Source: Hyphomonas sp. BRH_c22 (GTDB taxonomy: Bacteria; Pseudomonadota; Alphaproteobacteria; Caulobacterales; Hyphomonadaceae). Taken from it: a stretch of 57,515 bases of DNA. Shown one piece after another: positions 26,758-35,939 of this stretch. Location of the stretch: contig NZ_LADU01000069.1 of the NCBI RefSeq assembly GCF_000961795.1, positions 1 to 57,515 of the forward strand, in the 5' to 3' direction. Both the position numbers and the translations under genes were made by a program. The notes beneath the pieces are model-generated. The model made no database searches and had not been told where the DNA came from. It saw only the letters and a list, made by a program, of their open reading frames with translations. The stretch's first letter is position 1, and the number at the start of each line of letters is the position of its first letter.

Positions 26758-27954
26758 ATGAATCTTGATTTTTCCCCAGAGGAAATTGCTTTCCGCGATG
26801 AAGTTCGCAGCTTCATTTCCGAAAATTATCCTAAAGAGCTAATGGGATTTGGAACACGCGAGGATCTGACTCGCGAGCAGTTTCTCGCCTGGCACAAGAT
26901 TCTCGGAAAAAAGGGCTGGTCCGCTCCAGCCTGGCCGGAAAAGTATGGCGGCACCGGGTGGACATCGACCCAGCGCTACATCTGGTCTGAAGAGAATGCC
27001 CGCGTTGATGCGATCATGCCTTTGCCGTTCGGCGTGGCGATGGTTGCGCCAGTTATCTACACCTTCGGCACCGAGGAGCAGAAGAAAGAACACCTGCCGG
27101 GTATTCTTTCCGGTGATGTGTGGTGGTGCCAGGGGTATTCCGAGCCGGGTGCCGGTTCTGACCTTGCGAGCGTGAAGACGACAGCTGTACGTGACGGCGA
27201 TCATTGGGTCATCAATGGCCAGAAAACCTGGACGACACTCGCCCAGTTCGCTGACTGGGGCTTCTTCCTCTGCCGCACTGACCCGAACGCGAAAAAGCCG
27301 CAGGAAGGCATCAGCTTCATTCTCGTCAACATGAAAACGCCTGGCGTTGAAGTGCGCCCGATCAAGCTGATCGACGGTGGCCATGAGGTGAACGAAACCT
27401 GGTTGACAGACGTGCGCGTGCCGATCGAAAACCTTGTCGGCAAGGAAAACGAAGGCTGGACCTGCGCCAAGTTCCTGCTTGCTCATGAGCGTTCCGGAAT
27501 TGCAGGCGTCGCGCGCTCCAAGCGCGGCGTCGAAAAACTCCGGGCGATTGCCAGCGAGGAACTCGTGGATGGCGAGCCGCTGATCAAATCCGGCGATTTT
27601 GCCCGCAAGATCAGCCAGCTCGAAATTGACCTGACGGCGCTGGAATTCACGGAACTGCGTACACTTGCCTCTGAATCGGCAGGTAAAGGCCCGGGACCGG
27701 AAAGCTCGATCCTCAAGATCAAGGGAACCGAGATCCAGCAGCGTTTGACCGAGCTCACGCTTGAGGCGGTGGGTAATTATGCCGAGCCGTATACCGCGGG
27801 CATGGAGCCCGACGGCTCCAACGAACGGGGCGTTGGTCCAGACCACTCCAACTTCGCGGCGGAGACCTATTTCAACATGCGCAAGACGTCGATCTATGGC
27901 GGATCGAACGAAATTCAGCGCGGCATTATCAGCAAGATGATCCTGGGCCTCTAG
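26758..27954 (+). CDS. Acyl-CoA dehydrogenase (large subunit type)
   Basis: 398 residues with CGGAGGAG in the leader. N-terminal helical domain (LDFSPEEIAFRDEVR), beta domain with WCQGYSEPGAGSDLASV and the C-terminal bundle ending with YGGSNEIQRGIISKMILGL. It removes two hydrogens from an acyl-CoA using FAD. The sequence style matches large subunits of heteromeric dehydrogenases such as pimeloyl-CoA dehydrogenase, and the small-subunit-like partner is 26 nt downstream. Substrate is unassigned. Confidence 0.9.
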   Translation: MNLDFSPEEIAFRDEVRSFISENYPKELMGFGTREDLTREQFLAWHKILGKKGWSAPAWPEKYGGTGWTSTQRYIWSEENARVDAIMPLPFGVAMVAPVIYTFGTEEQKKEHLPGILSGDVWWCQGYSEPGAGSDLASVKTTAVRDGDHWVINGQKTWTTLAQFADWGFFLCRTDPNAKKPQEGISFILVNMKTPGVEVRPIKLIDGGHEVNETWLTDVRVPIENLVGKENEGWTCAKFLLAHERSGIAGVARSKRGVEKLRAIASEELVDGEPLIKSGDFARKISQLEIDLTALEFTELRTLASESAGKGPGPESSILKIKGTEIQQRLTELTLEAVGNYAEPYTAGMEPDGSNERGVGPDHSNFAAETYFNMRKTSIYGGSNEIQRGIISKMILGL

Positions 27955-27980
27955 GGCACACGGGGCAGGGAGAAAAGTAC

Positions 27981-29135
27981 ATGGATTTCAATTTCACCGA
28001 AGAGCAGACCATGATTCGCGACAGCCTTTCGAGGCTGATCCGGGAGCAGTATGATTTCGATACACGCCGCAAGGTCGTGGCGTCGAAGGATGGCTGGCGT
28101 CCTGAAATGTGGGCGCAGTTTGCCGAGCTTGGACTGCTGATGGCGCCGTTCAGCGAAGAAGATGGCGGCCTGGGCGGCGGCCCGATCGACGCAATGGTCG
28201 TGATGGAAGAGTTCGGCAAGGGACTTGTTGTTGAGCCTTACCTTCCAAGCGTCGTTTGCGGCGGTGGTTTTCTGAAGCGGGGCAGCGATGCCCAGAAGGC
28301 CGAGCATCTGGCCGGTATCATGTCTGGCGAGCAGATCTTTGCGTTCGCCTATGCCGAGCCACGAGGCCGCTACAATCTTGCCGATCTTGAGACGACCGCC
28401 ACGAAAGATGGTGCCGGCTTCAAGATCAATGGCCACAAGGCGGTTGTCATCGGCGCGCCCTGGGCAACTCATTTTGTAGTCACCGCCCGCACATCCGGCG
28501 CACGCCGCGATGCCAAGGGTGTCACGGTGTTTGTCGTCGCGAAGGATGCCAGCGGCGTCTCGACGCGCGACTATCCAACGGTCGACGGCCGCCGGGCGTC
28601 GGAAGTCTATTTCGAGGACGTGTCGGTCGGCGCGGATGCCGTTATCGGCGAAGTCGATAATGGTCTGCCATTGGTGGAACTCGTGACGGACGAGGCAATT
28701 GCCGCCCTGTGCGCCGAAGCCTGTGGTGCGATGAAAATCGCGCATGAAATGACGGTCGAGTATTCGCGCAATCGCAAGCAGTTCGGCGTTGCCATCGGCA
28801 AGTTCCAGGTCCTTCAACACCGCATGGTGGATATGTTCATGGAGCATGAGCAGTCTGTGTCCATGACGTACATGGCCACGCTGAAGCTTGATGAAGATGA
28901 CGTCACGCGGAAGAAGGCCGCCTCCGCCGCAAAGGTCCGGATCGGCCAGGGCGGACGCTTTGTCGGCCAGCAGGCGATCCAGATCCACGGCGGCATGGGC
29001 ATGACGGACGAGATGGCCGTCGGCCACTATTTCAAGCGCCTGACAATGATCGATGCCGAATTCGGCAATGTCGATCATCACCTGAAACGCTACACCGAAC
29101 TCTCAGCCGTGGACCTTCCCATCGCGGCCGAATAG
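27981..29135 (+). CDS. Acyl-CoA dehydrogenase (small subunit type)
   Basis: 384 residues starting MDFNFTEEQTMIRDSLSRL. Contains GLLMAPFSEEDGGLGGG, AYAEPRGRYNL in the beta-domain position, the FGVAIGKFQVLQHRMVDM helix and QAIQIHGGMGMTDEMAVGHYFKRL. Along with the preceding gene it probably forms an alpha2beta2 enzyme, in which each subunit supplies part of the active site and FAD site. Spacing and direction show one operon. A catabolic role toward branched, cyclic or dicarboxylic acyl-CoAs is inference. Confidence 0.9.
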   Translation: MDFNFTEEQTMIRDSLSRLIREQYDFDTRRKVVASKDGWRPEMWAQFAELGLLMAPFSEEDGGLGGGPIDAMVVMEEFGKGLVVEPYLPSVVCGGGFLKRGSDAQKAEHLAGIMSGEQIFAFAYAEPRGRYNLADLETTATKDGAGFKINGHKAVVIGAPWATHFVVTARTSGARRDAKGVTVFVVAKDASGVSTRDYPTVDGRRASEVYFEDVSVGADAVIGEVDNGLPLVELVTDEAIAALCAEACGAMKIAHEMTVEYSRNRKQFGVAIGKFQVLQHRMVDMFMEHEQSVSMTYMATLKLDEDDVTRKKAASAAKVRIGQGGRFVGQQAIQIHGGMGMTDEMAVGHYFKRLTMIDAEFGNVDHHLKRYTELSAVDLPIAAE

Positions 29136-29162
29136 CCGCGATACGCTAAGCCAGATCGGGCG

Positions 29163-30056
29163 TTATCCGTACAGTTCCTGTTCCTTCACGGACGAGATTG
29201 ACGTGATAACGCCTGAATGGAACACGGCCCTCAGGAGCCAGAAATTGCGCCGGGTGCTGGAGAAGACCGCCAGCAAGGCCCGAACCATGCAATAGGCAAT
29301 TTTCAGGATTGTCAAACACAGTGAAACGCCTGCCATGGCGAGGGATAATCTTCCTCTTTCGAGGCGGCCGTACGTGATCCCGGACCTGAACCGCCGCTTT
29401 GCGATCCAAGCAAAACCAAGGCGTGACGGATCAACGGGTTCGAAGACTTTGGCTGTGTCGGAACGGGCAAACTTGGCGCCAGCCCGCCAAGCCCGGAAGA
29501 AGAACTCGGTATCTTCACCCCCGGTTCGGCCTTTTTCCAGCAGGAAGCGCTGGTTGTGGAAGCAGGGGGCATGTGTCCGGATAAGGGCGTTGCATGTATG
29601 GCCTGTCTGCACGATTCCGTTGCGGGCTGTCGGCAGATTGGAGTGATACTCTCCCTGCTTTATCCAGGCTGGAGCTGTATCGGGATACTCGGCAATGGCC
29701 GGTCCGAAAACAGCATCATAGGGGCCCGACACAAGCAGGGCATGTATGTCAGCGATCCAGGTCGGCGGAGCCACCTCGTCATCATCTATGAAAGCCAGGA
29801 AATCGCCGGTCGCCGCGTCCAGACAGGCGTTTCGGGCTATTGAGATGTTCCGGCTGGGTGCATGGACATAGTGGACCGGAACCGGCAAATCCTGCGCAAT
29901 ACGGGTGACCTGTTCCTGCGCCGACGGCACTTCGTCATTGTCGGCGACGATGATGCGAAGGTCAGAGCCTTCAGGCAGGACCTGACGTCCGAGCGAGCGA
30001 AGCGTGTCTGCCAGGGACGCGCGGCGGAACGTGCAGACACAGATCTCGATCAACAA
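29163..30056 (-). CDS. Glycosyltransferase family 2
   Basis: 297 residues. GT-A fold beginning with IEICVCTFRRASLADTLRSL, the DXD-like FIDDDEVAPPTWI, and GGEDTEFFFRAWRAG as the conserved ED acceptor region. A hydrophobic C-terminal patch suggests membrane association. It transfers a nucleotide-sugar-derived residue in polysaccharide assembly. It is at the left edge of the exopolysaccharide locus and is followed upstream by the LhgO-like gene with a 109-nt gap holding no ORF of note. Confidence 0.9.
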   Translation of the reverse strand: MLIEICVCTFRRASLADTLRSLGRQVLPEGSDLRIIVADNDEVPSAQEQVTRIAQDLPVPVHYVHAPSRNISIARNACLDAATGDFLAFIDDDEVAPPTWIADIHALLVSGPYDAVFGPAIAEYPDTAPAWIKQGEYHSNLPTARNGIVQTGHTCNALIRTHAPCFHNQRFLLEKGRTGGEDTEFFFRAWRAGAKFARSDTAKVFEPVDPSRLGFAWIAKRRFRSGITYGRLERGRLSLAMAGVSLCLTILKIAYCMVRALLAVFSSTRRNFWLLRAVFHSGVITSISSVKEQELYG

Positions 30057-30165
30057 GGTATTTTTTCCTCAGAGTCTGCTCGGTCGGGTTGGAAATGGCT
30101 CTGCATCGGGCTGCTCCACTCGGTGCAAGTCTTGTTCCAGCGACGATTGGGCCCATAAAAGCTAT

Positions 30166-31296
30166 TCAAACGGGGTAAGTTCTCAACGCATCTGCGACGT
30201 GGTCTGCAATCGCAAGCGAACTCGTAAGCCCGGGGGATTCGATGCCAAACAGGTGAACCAGACCTTCATAGCCGTGCAGCGCTGGGCCGTCGATCCTGAA
30301 ATCAGCAGCGGGTTCGTTGGGTCCTGCCAGCTTAGGACGACATCCCGAATAGTCCGGCACGATCGCGCCGTCCGGAAGGCCCGGCCAATAGGCCCGAACG
30401 GCTTCATAGAATGATTCAGAACGCTCGGGGTCCACATGGTAATCGACCCGGTCAGGGTCATTGTGATCGAGCCATTCGACGTCGGGCCCGAAGCGCATTT
30501 GTCCGGCCAGATCCAGCGTAACGTGAATGCCCAATCCGCCGACAACGGGTACAGGATAGATCAGCCTCGAAAACGAGGGCCGCGACTGACAGCTGAAGTA
30601 ATTGCCCTTGGCAAGTTTAAAGCCGGGCAACAGGGACGTGTCATATCCCTCCATCCGAGCGGCCAGACCATGCGCATGCAGGCCGGCACTGTTGATCAGG
30701 TGCCGGGTGGTGATCGTGTAAGGCTCCCGTCCACCTACACTGAGTTCGAACCGGCCATCGGGCAGGATCCGCATTTCCAGAACCGTCGCGTCAAACAGCA
30801 CATTGCCGCCGTGATCCTCGAGCTCGTTTCGGAGGGTGGCCATGAAGGTGTGGCTGTCGATCAGACCGGTTTCTTCGGACAGAAGCGCGGTATCGCAACG
30901 AAGACGGGGTTCAAGTTTTCTTGCCTCGGATGCGCTGAGCATCCTCAAGCCTTCTACGTCATTATGCCGACCTTGAGCGAACAGGGATTCCAGCGTTTCT
31001 TGCTGACTGGGATCTGTGGAGACAATCAGCTTGCCCGTGCGTTTGTGTGGGATGGTATGCTGGGCAAGGTAGGCGTAGAGCTTGCGCCGGCCAGAAACGC
31101 ACAAGCGATGGCGCAAGCTGCCCGTCCGATAATAGAGGCCTGCGTGGATAACTTCGCTGTTGCGCGAGGACGTTCCTGTGCCGATCGCCCGCGCAGACTC
31201 AAGGACATACGTTTCGTGCCCGCGGCGAGCCAATTCGGCGGCGCAAGCAAGCCCGATGGCGCCAGCGCCGATGACGATCATATCGACGTCTGTCAC
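30166..31296 (-). CDS. FAD-dependent oxidoreductase, LhgO/DAO type
   Basis: 376 residues from a GTG at 31296, which gives the family-like start TDVDMIVIGAGAIGLACA; a GTG five codons earlier and an ATG five codons later are alternatives. The FAD dinucleotide motif GAGAIGLA, SSRNSEVIHAGLYY and YPVPVVGGLGIHVTLDLAG match L-2-hydroxyglutarate oxidase-like proteins, which oxidise 2-hydroxy or amino acids. Its presence beside glycosyltransferases may be accidental or tied to sugar-acid metabolism. IS256 debris starts about 100 nt upstream of it. Confidence 0.85.
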   Translation of the reverse strand: MTDVDMIVIGAGAIGLACAAELARRGHETYVLESARAIGTGTSSRNSEVIHAGLYYRTGSLRHRLCVSGRRKLYAYLAQHTIPHKRTGKLIVSTDPSQQETLESLFAQGRHNDVEGLRMLSASEARKLEPRLRCDTALLSEETGLIDSHTFMATLRNELEDHGGNVLFDATVLEMRILPDGRFELSVGGREPYTITTRHLINSAGLHAHGLAARMEGYDTSLLPGFKLAKGNYFSCQSRPSFSRLIYPVPVVGGLGIHVTLDLAGQMRFGPDVEWLDHNDPDRVDYHVDPERSESFYEAVRAYWPGLPDGAIVPDYSGCRPKLAGPNEPAADFRIDGPALHGYEGLVHLFGIESPGLTSSLAIADHVADALRTYPV

Positions 31297-31398
31297 TACA
31301 CACTGTCCCACGCGCTACGATGGGCTTCAGTGAGGAGGGTGAGAGAGGAAATCATGAATTATGCAAAAGCTTGTTAATAATGGTCGCATTCCGGAACA

Positions 31399-31947
31399 GG
31401 GTGTAAATTCGACCCGACGAAGGTCATCGTGCGCAAATCCGTCGAGATTGTGGTTTCGATATTACAAGCAGAAGGACCACACACCATGACCGAAGACAGA
31501 CTGGCTCTATTCGAGCTGATTGACCAGAGCACCAACGATGATCTGGTGCACGGCATGCTGGCCTTTGCGGCCGGACCGATCATGGAGATGGAAACGGAGG
31601 CGCGCACGGGCACGGCTTCCGTTAACCGCTCTGCGGATCGCAACGTTTGCAGGAACGGATACCGCGAACGGGCTTGGGGTGAAGCGGAATAGAAATCGCA
31701 TGGCGATTTCCCGCGGAACCGGGCTGGCCGGATCGATCTCGATATCCCGAAGCTGCGCAAGTGATCCTGCTTCCCGACCATCCAGTGGACAGTCGGCGCG
31801 GTCACTTCCCGAGTGACGAGGCCGCTATGAAGCTGCGATACTTAGTCCTCAACCACGCTGCCCAGGAATGGTCACGGCCCCCCACGTGAATGGTTCGAGG
31901 CAAAGACCCAGTTCGCTGTCATCTTGCGTGACAGGTTCGTGGTCTGA
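31399..31947 (+). mobile_element. Decayed IS256-family element (internally deleted transposase)
   Basis: A left end GGGTGTAAATTCGACC (31399) is followed by a transposase start at ATG 31486 (MTEDRLALFELIDQ) and the NGYRER block typical of the family. A stop follows at about 31690. Just after a frameshift, DRSRYPEAAQ resembles the IS256 DLxIPKLR region, and the C-terminal end AAMKLRYLVLNHAAQEW and QFAVILRDRF resumes at about 31821 with a frameshift in a run of C. About 300 codons of the core, including the catalytic region, are missing. No right inverted repeat was found. Confidence 0.8.
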
Positions 31948-31989
31948 TAATGGAAACGGGCCACTAGCACAATATTCGGGACAGTCCCG

Positions 31990-32047
31990 ATAACCCTGTT
32001 CCCAGTCTGTCCGACGTGGGCAACTGAACCCATTACCGCAGCCAGGA
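31990..32047 (+). repeat. 58-nt repeat, copy A (mate at 33936-33993)
   Basis: Starts ATAACCCTGTTC and ends CCGCAG-CAGGA. By eye 50 of 58 positions agree with the copy at 33936-33993. Copy A is continuous with the IS110 transposase frame; copy B is not, so B is a displaced fragment of a similar element. The two copies are direct repeats that enclose the glycosyltransferase gene at 32725. Confidence 0.8.
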
Positions 32048-32559
32048 ACCGGGAGAAATCGCTACAAAGCCCGTTGCTGAAACGCCAGTCACGCGAACGC
32101 CTCGCCCAGGTAGCGCGCCATCTGGAGGCCATCGAAGACAGGATGCTGGCCATTATTGAAAGCGACCAGGACCTTGCCAGAAGGTTTGGCGTCCTGACGT
32201 CTATCCCCGGCCTCGCCACACGTTCAGCCTTTACCCTGATCGCCGACATGCCAGAGCTCGGAACTCTCGACAGTCAGGCCATAGCCGCCCTCTCGGGAAC
32301 TGCGCTCATGACCCGCCAGTCCGGCAAGCGGACGGGCAAGGCCTTCGTTACCGGAGGCAGGGTAAATGTCCGTCAGGCCCTTTACATGCCAGCTCTGGTC
32401 GCTGCCCGGTTCAATCCGGACTTCGCTGCCATGTGCCAGGCCATGACGGCACGCGGTAAACCACCAAAAGTCGCGCTCACCGCAATCATGCGAAAACTCA
32501 TCATCCTCGCAAATGCCCTCATCAGGGCTGACCGGAAATGGGAACCAAGACTGGCTTGA
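31990..32559 (+). mobile_element. IS110-family transposase fragment (C-terminal part)
   Basis: The frame from about 32002 to the stop at 32559 encodes a protein segment matching the IS116/IS110/IS902 C-terminal domain: LTSIPGLATRSAFTLIADMPEL, LSGTALMTRQSGKRTGK and GRVNVRQALYMPALVAARFNPDF. The N-terminal DEDD catalytic domain is absent, so it cannot work alone. Its first 58 nt recur at 33936. It abuts the IS256 debris on the left. Confidence 0.85.
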
Positions 32560-32575
32560 CCAAGACGGATACTCC
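32553..32575 (+). repeat. 23-nt repeat, copy A (mate at 40986-41008)
   Basis: GGCTTGACCAAGACGGATAC plus TCC, with 22 of 23 bases shared with 40986-41008. One copy follows the IS110 fragment and the other borders the IS630 fragment. Probably an insertion-sequence end, but its family is not established. Confidence 0.7.
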
Positions 32576-32724
32576 GGCGTTGCGGGCTAAGCTTGATTCG
32601 GCATCGTATTTTATCCAAGCTGTTGGCCTGCCCATTGCATGGTACATTAGCGCAAAGTTCCGAGTTGACGCCCACAAGGAAGGCCGGGACGCCTTTAGGT
32701 CTTCAAAGATTTGGAACAAGCTAC

Positions 32725-33885
32725 ATGTCGTGCCAATTCGTTACAGTTCTGATCCCGACTTACAATCGTTCTGAATTGCTGCTTGCCACGTTAGCCTCAG
32801 TTTTTGCGCAATCCCGTTTGCCGGATGAGATCGTTGTCATAAACGACGGATCCACTGATGATACGTTGAAGAGGCTTTCAACACTGGGCGACAGGGTCCG
32901 CATCCTGACCCAGGAGAACCAGGGTAAATCCGCTGCGCTTAACCTGGGTCTTCGCCATGCGCGAGACGGGCTGATCTGGATCGTCGACGATGACGATCTG
33001 ATGAATCCAGATGCGCTGCAGACCCTGATTGATTTGTTCGACCGCGACCCCGACGCGGAGTTCGCATACGGAAGGCATGAGCGATTTTCAGCTAAACCAT
33101 CAGGCGAGATCAGGCGGTTCGATACTGGTTACTGGTGCGAATGCTTGCCGGACGAGTTCCTGATCGCGACGATGGAAGATATGTTTGTCCACCAGCCCGG
33201 AATGCTTGTCCGCAAGTCTCTGTATGATCGTGTGGGTCCGTTCGATATTAACCGGGCGCGTTCGCAGGATTACGAAATGCTTATTCGTTTGGCGCGGGCC
33301 GCAAAGGTAGCCTCGACCGAAGACGTTGTGTTTCTTCAGCGCGTTCATGACGGCGAACGGGGGGCGGGCGCCAGGGCGATCTCCAGTGATCAGCGTGATT
33401 CCAAATGGGTCGAGAACGACCAATCCATATTCAGAAATATATATGCGAGTTTTGATCTTGAAGAGTACATCCCACCTCACAAGGAACTGGTCGGTCCAGC
33501 GGCGCTTCGGTACGCGCTTCTGAGCCGCGGCGCGATAATGGCCCGCAAGAAGCTGTGGGATCTTGCAATTGAAGACTTTAGTGCTGCCAGAGACCTTACG
33601 AAGGATCCACTGAGCGAGGCGGAATCAAGCATTATATGGCGCTCACTCGCTGGAAAGTACGGCTGTGATGAGATCATCACGGATCGCTCTCTCATGCTTG
33701 CGCTTGAGAGGTTGGCCGATGGTTCGCGTCCTGGTTCGCAAATAGCTTCGTCTCTGGCCTTGGGATTGAGATGGCGTGTTTGGAGTGAATTGCGCGGCGG
33801 GCATATGTTGAAAGCATTGGCGTTGTTTCTGTGTATGACAAGGCTGCGCTTCGCAGGCGCCTTTCGCGTTAAAAGGGATATTTGA
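32725..33885 (+). CDS. Glycosyltransferase family 2
   Basis: 386 residues from ATG 32725; the frame extends upstream into IS debris, so the later start is preferred. GT-A motifs: TVLIPTYNRSELLLATLASVF, IVVINDGSTDD, WIVDDDDLMNP and ARSQDYEMLIRLAR. The C-terminal 150 residues are helical without clear membrane segments. It is enclosed by two copies of the 58-nt IS-derived repeat. Role in exopolysaccharide assembly is inferred from neighbours. Confidence 0.88.
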   Translation: MSCQFVTVLIPTYNRSELLLATLASVFAQSRLPDEIVVINDGSTDDTLKRLSTLGDRVRILTQENQGKSAALNLGLRHARDGLIWIVDDDDLMNPDALQTLIDLFDRDPDAEFAYGRHERFSAKPSGEIRRFDTGYWCECLPDEFLIATMEDMFVHQPGMLVRKSLYDRVGPFDINRARSQDYEMLIRLARAAKVASTEDVVFLQRVHDGERGAGARAISSDQRDSKWVENDQSIFRNIYASFDLEEYIPPHKELVGPAALRYALLSRGAIMARKKLWDLAIEDFSAARDLTKDPLSEAESSIIWRSLAGKYGCDEIITDRSLMLALERLADGSRPGSQIASSLALGLRWRVWSELRGGHMLKALALFLCMTRLRFAGAFRVKRDI

Positions 33886-34608
33886 AGTACGAATCTGTAC
33901 GCATGGCCTGTTCAGATGAACCGAGCCACCTCTCTATAACCCTGTTCTCAGCCTGCCCTGCGTGGACAACTGAACCCATCACCGCAGCAAGGACGGCGTT
34001 CACGAATTACACCATCTGATGGGGCGCTACCTTGATAATATGAAAAGAACGCGCGTTCATGTCACATTATCCCTGTATCAGCAGGGGACGCAGGGTGACA
34101 ATAAATTATCAAACGTGTAGCATTAACTTCTGGTGAGCATGTTGCAATTTCGGACGTTTCTCGTTGGACTGGACCTTAAGCCGTAATGTGCGAAGGCTGG
34201 AATGCTCCGCGCATATGAACTGGTCGGGATAAGTGCAGGCGATTTGGCGACACACATAGAATATGGGTGGGGATGATAGAGAAACTTTCAACTCCAGGTA
34301 ATCGTTTCCTGATTTCGGGACGGCGCAGCGACGATCTGCTTGCCGTCTGGGGGGCTGATGCGATTGACAGGGAGCCGTGCGCCAATACTCGAAATTTCAG
34401 CTATCGTATTCAGCGCATTTTCATCCGTGTCGTGCAAAGAGACTGTTCGAATTCACCGCGTTTGCGACAATCTGGTGCGTGCGGTGAGTAGGCTGGCAGC
34501 CGGGGCGCAACAACCGCACGTTAACGGCAAACATGGTCTAAAGCTTGCAGCGCGCGGCAGGCTGTTATGAACTGACACAAACCATAATTTACCAAGGGGA
34601 TTGCATTC
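33886..34608. other. Long intergenic region with IS-derived repeat B and the likely promoter of the barrel/Wzc genes
   Basis: About 720 nt without a convincing gene. It contains the 58-nt repeat copy B (33936-33993) and distant complementary arms TTGATAAT (34032-34039) and ATTATCAA (34105-34112). A good ribosome-binding site AAGGGGAT lies before 34609. Short frames here lack recognisable features. The rest is presumably control sequence or decayed DNA. Confidence 0.5.
33936..33993 (+). repeat. 58-nt repeat, copy B (mate at 31990-32047)
   Basis: Starts ATAACCCTGTTC and ends CCGCAGCAAGGA. It is in the same orientation as copy A, at about 86 percent identity by eye, and is not followed by transposase sequence. 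Confidence 0.8.
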
Positions 34609-35895
34609 ATGTCGAAATTCAAGCGTTTTTGCCTGCTGAGCGTTGCTGCCAGCAGTGTGATGGCTGCGAGCGCAGCCGCTCAGGGCGAGAATTACTATAG
34701 CCGCGACAAGTACGAGTCGGTCCTGGACCGCCGTCAACCCGCCTACGATCCCGAGCCCATTCGCCTTGGTGCATTCCTGGTTAATTCCAATGCCAGTGCC
34801 TCTCTGACCTATGTCGACAACATTCGTGCGACAAACTCGAATGAGGAATCCGGTACTGTCGCCCGGCTAGGCATGGAAGTGGCCGCTCGCACAAACTGGA
34901 ATGTGCATGAAATAGGCCTGGATGTGTCAGCGTTTCGCAACGAATACATTGAAGGCGACGAAGAGTCTTCGAATGATCTGCGCGGACGGTTGCGTGGCCG
35001 GCTGAACGTTAGTCGTGATGTGTCGGTCGGCGGCGCTGTATTCGTTGAAGATCGGGTCGAAGCTCGAACGGACCTGGCGAATGCTTCCGGCCTCGATCGC
35101 CCGATCGGAATCACACGCGTCGGTGCGTCGGTGAATGCGAATTACCAAAGTGACCGTTTCCGCTGGACCAATTTCGTTGAAGCGTCGCAGGAAAACTACG
35201 AAGACGGCCGCGAGGCCGGTACCGGAATACTGGTCGACCAGGACTATCGCGACAGCAGTACCACGGTCGCTCAAACCCGACTGTCCTACGCAGTGTCACC
35301 AAATCTGGCCGTGTATACCCAGGGCTCGATCATCGATCGTTCGTATGATGAACCCCAATTCCTGGGCGGTGCGTTCCGCTCGCGCGATTCAAGCGGTTAC
35401 ACAGTGGCCGCCGGTGCCGATTTTGAACTCAACTCGCTTGTCCGAGGTGATATCGCGATCGGCTACCTGAACGAAGACAAGGATGACGACTACTTCAATG
35501 ACGTCGATGGCGTGTCCGTGGATGGGCGTATGCAATGGTTCCCGAGCCGGCTGACAACGGTTGGCTTTACTGCAGGGCGCCGGGTCGTCGATATCGGCGT
35601 GATCGATTCACCGAGCGCACTTCAAACCAATTTCGGCGCGCGCGTTGACCACGAGCTGCGCCGCAACGTCATCCTGAGTGCAGAGGCCAGTGTTTCGAGC
35701 TATGACTATCAGGAAATTGACCGGACGGACGATATCAACGACCTGTCGCTGACGGCGGCGTACAAGCTGAGCAAGCGGGTTCATGTCGAAGCTTTCGCCC
35801 GGCACATAGCTCGCGATTCGAGCGGCGCTGGCGTTTTTGGCGACCCCTCATATGACGTCAACCAGATTGGCGTCGGCCTGAAACTTTATCCCTGA
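34609..35895 (+). CDS. Outer membrane beta-barrel protein (putative beta-barrel porin 2 type)
   Basis: 428 residues: signal peptide cleaving near SAAAQG (about residue 25), then repeating amphipathic beta strands throughout, such as GAFLVNSNASASLTYVDNIRA and DVSVGGAVFVEDRVEAR, and a C-terminal strand IGVGLKLYP. This is the BBP2_2 pattern common in exopolysaccharide loci, where such barrels may aid export or surface anchoring. It shares direction with the Wzc-like gene 44 nt downstream. Confidence 0.85.
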   Translation: MSKFKRFCLLSVAASSVMAASAAAQGENYYSRDKYESVLDRRQPAYDPEPIRLGAFLVNSNASASLTYVDNIRATNSNEESGTVARLGMEVAARTNWNVHEIGLDVSAFRNEYIEGDEESSNDLRGRLRGRLNVSRDVSVGGAVFVEDRVEARTDLANASGLDRPIGITRVGASVNANYQSDRFRWTNFVEASQENYEDGREAGTGILVDQDYRDSSTTVAQTRLSYAVSPNLAVYTQGSIIDRSYDEPQFLGGAFRSRDSSGYTVAAGADFELNSLVRGDIAIGYLNEDKDDDYFNDVDGVSVDGRMQWFPSRLTTVGFTAGRRVVDIGVIDSPSALQTNFGARVDHELRRNVILSAEASVSSYDYQEIDRTDDINDLSLTAAYKLSKRVHVEAFARHIARDSSGAGVFGDPSYDVNQIGVGLKLYP

Positions 35896-35939
35896 TAGCC
35901 CCAATATATCCGTAACCCGTTCTTCGGGCTGCGGCCGAA

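Noticed and set aside
34032..34112. TTGATAAT/ATTATCAA arms as a functional hairpin
   Set aside because: Arms are AT-rich, only 8 bp and 65 nt apart; such matches are expected by chance.
34267..34491. 74-codon frame in the long intergenic region
   Set aside because: No domain, start signal or hydrophobic pattern that would support a protein.
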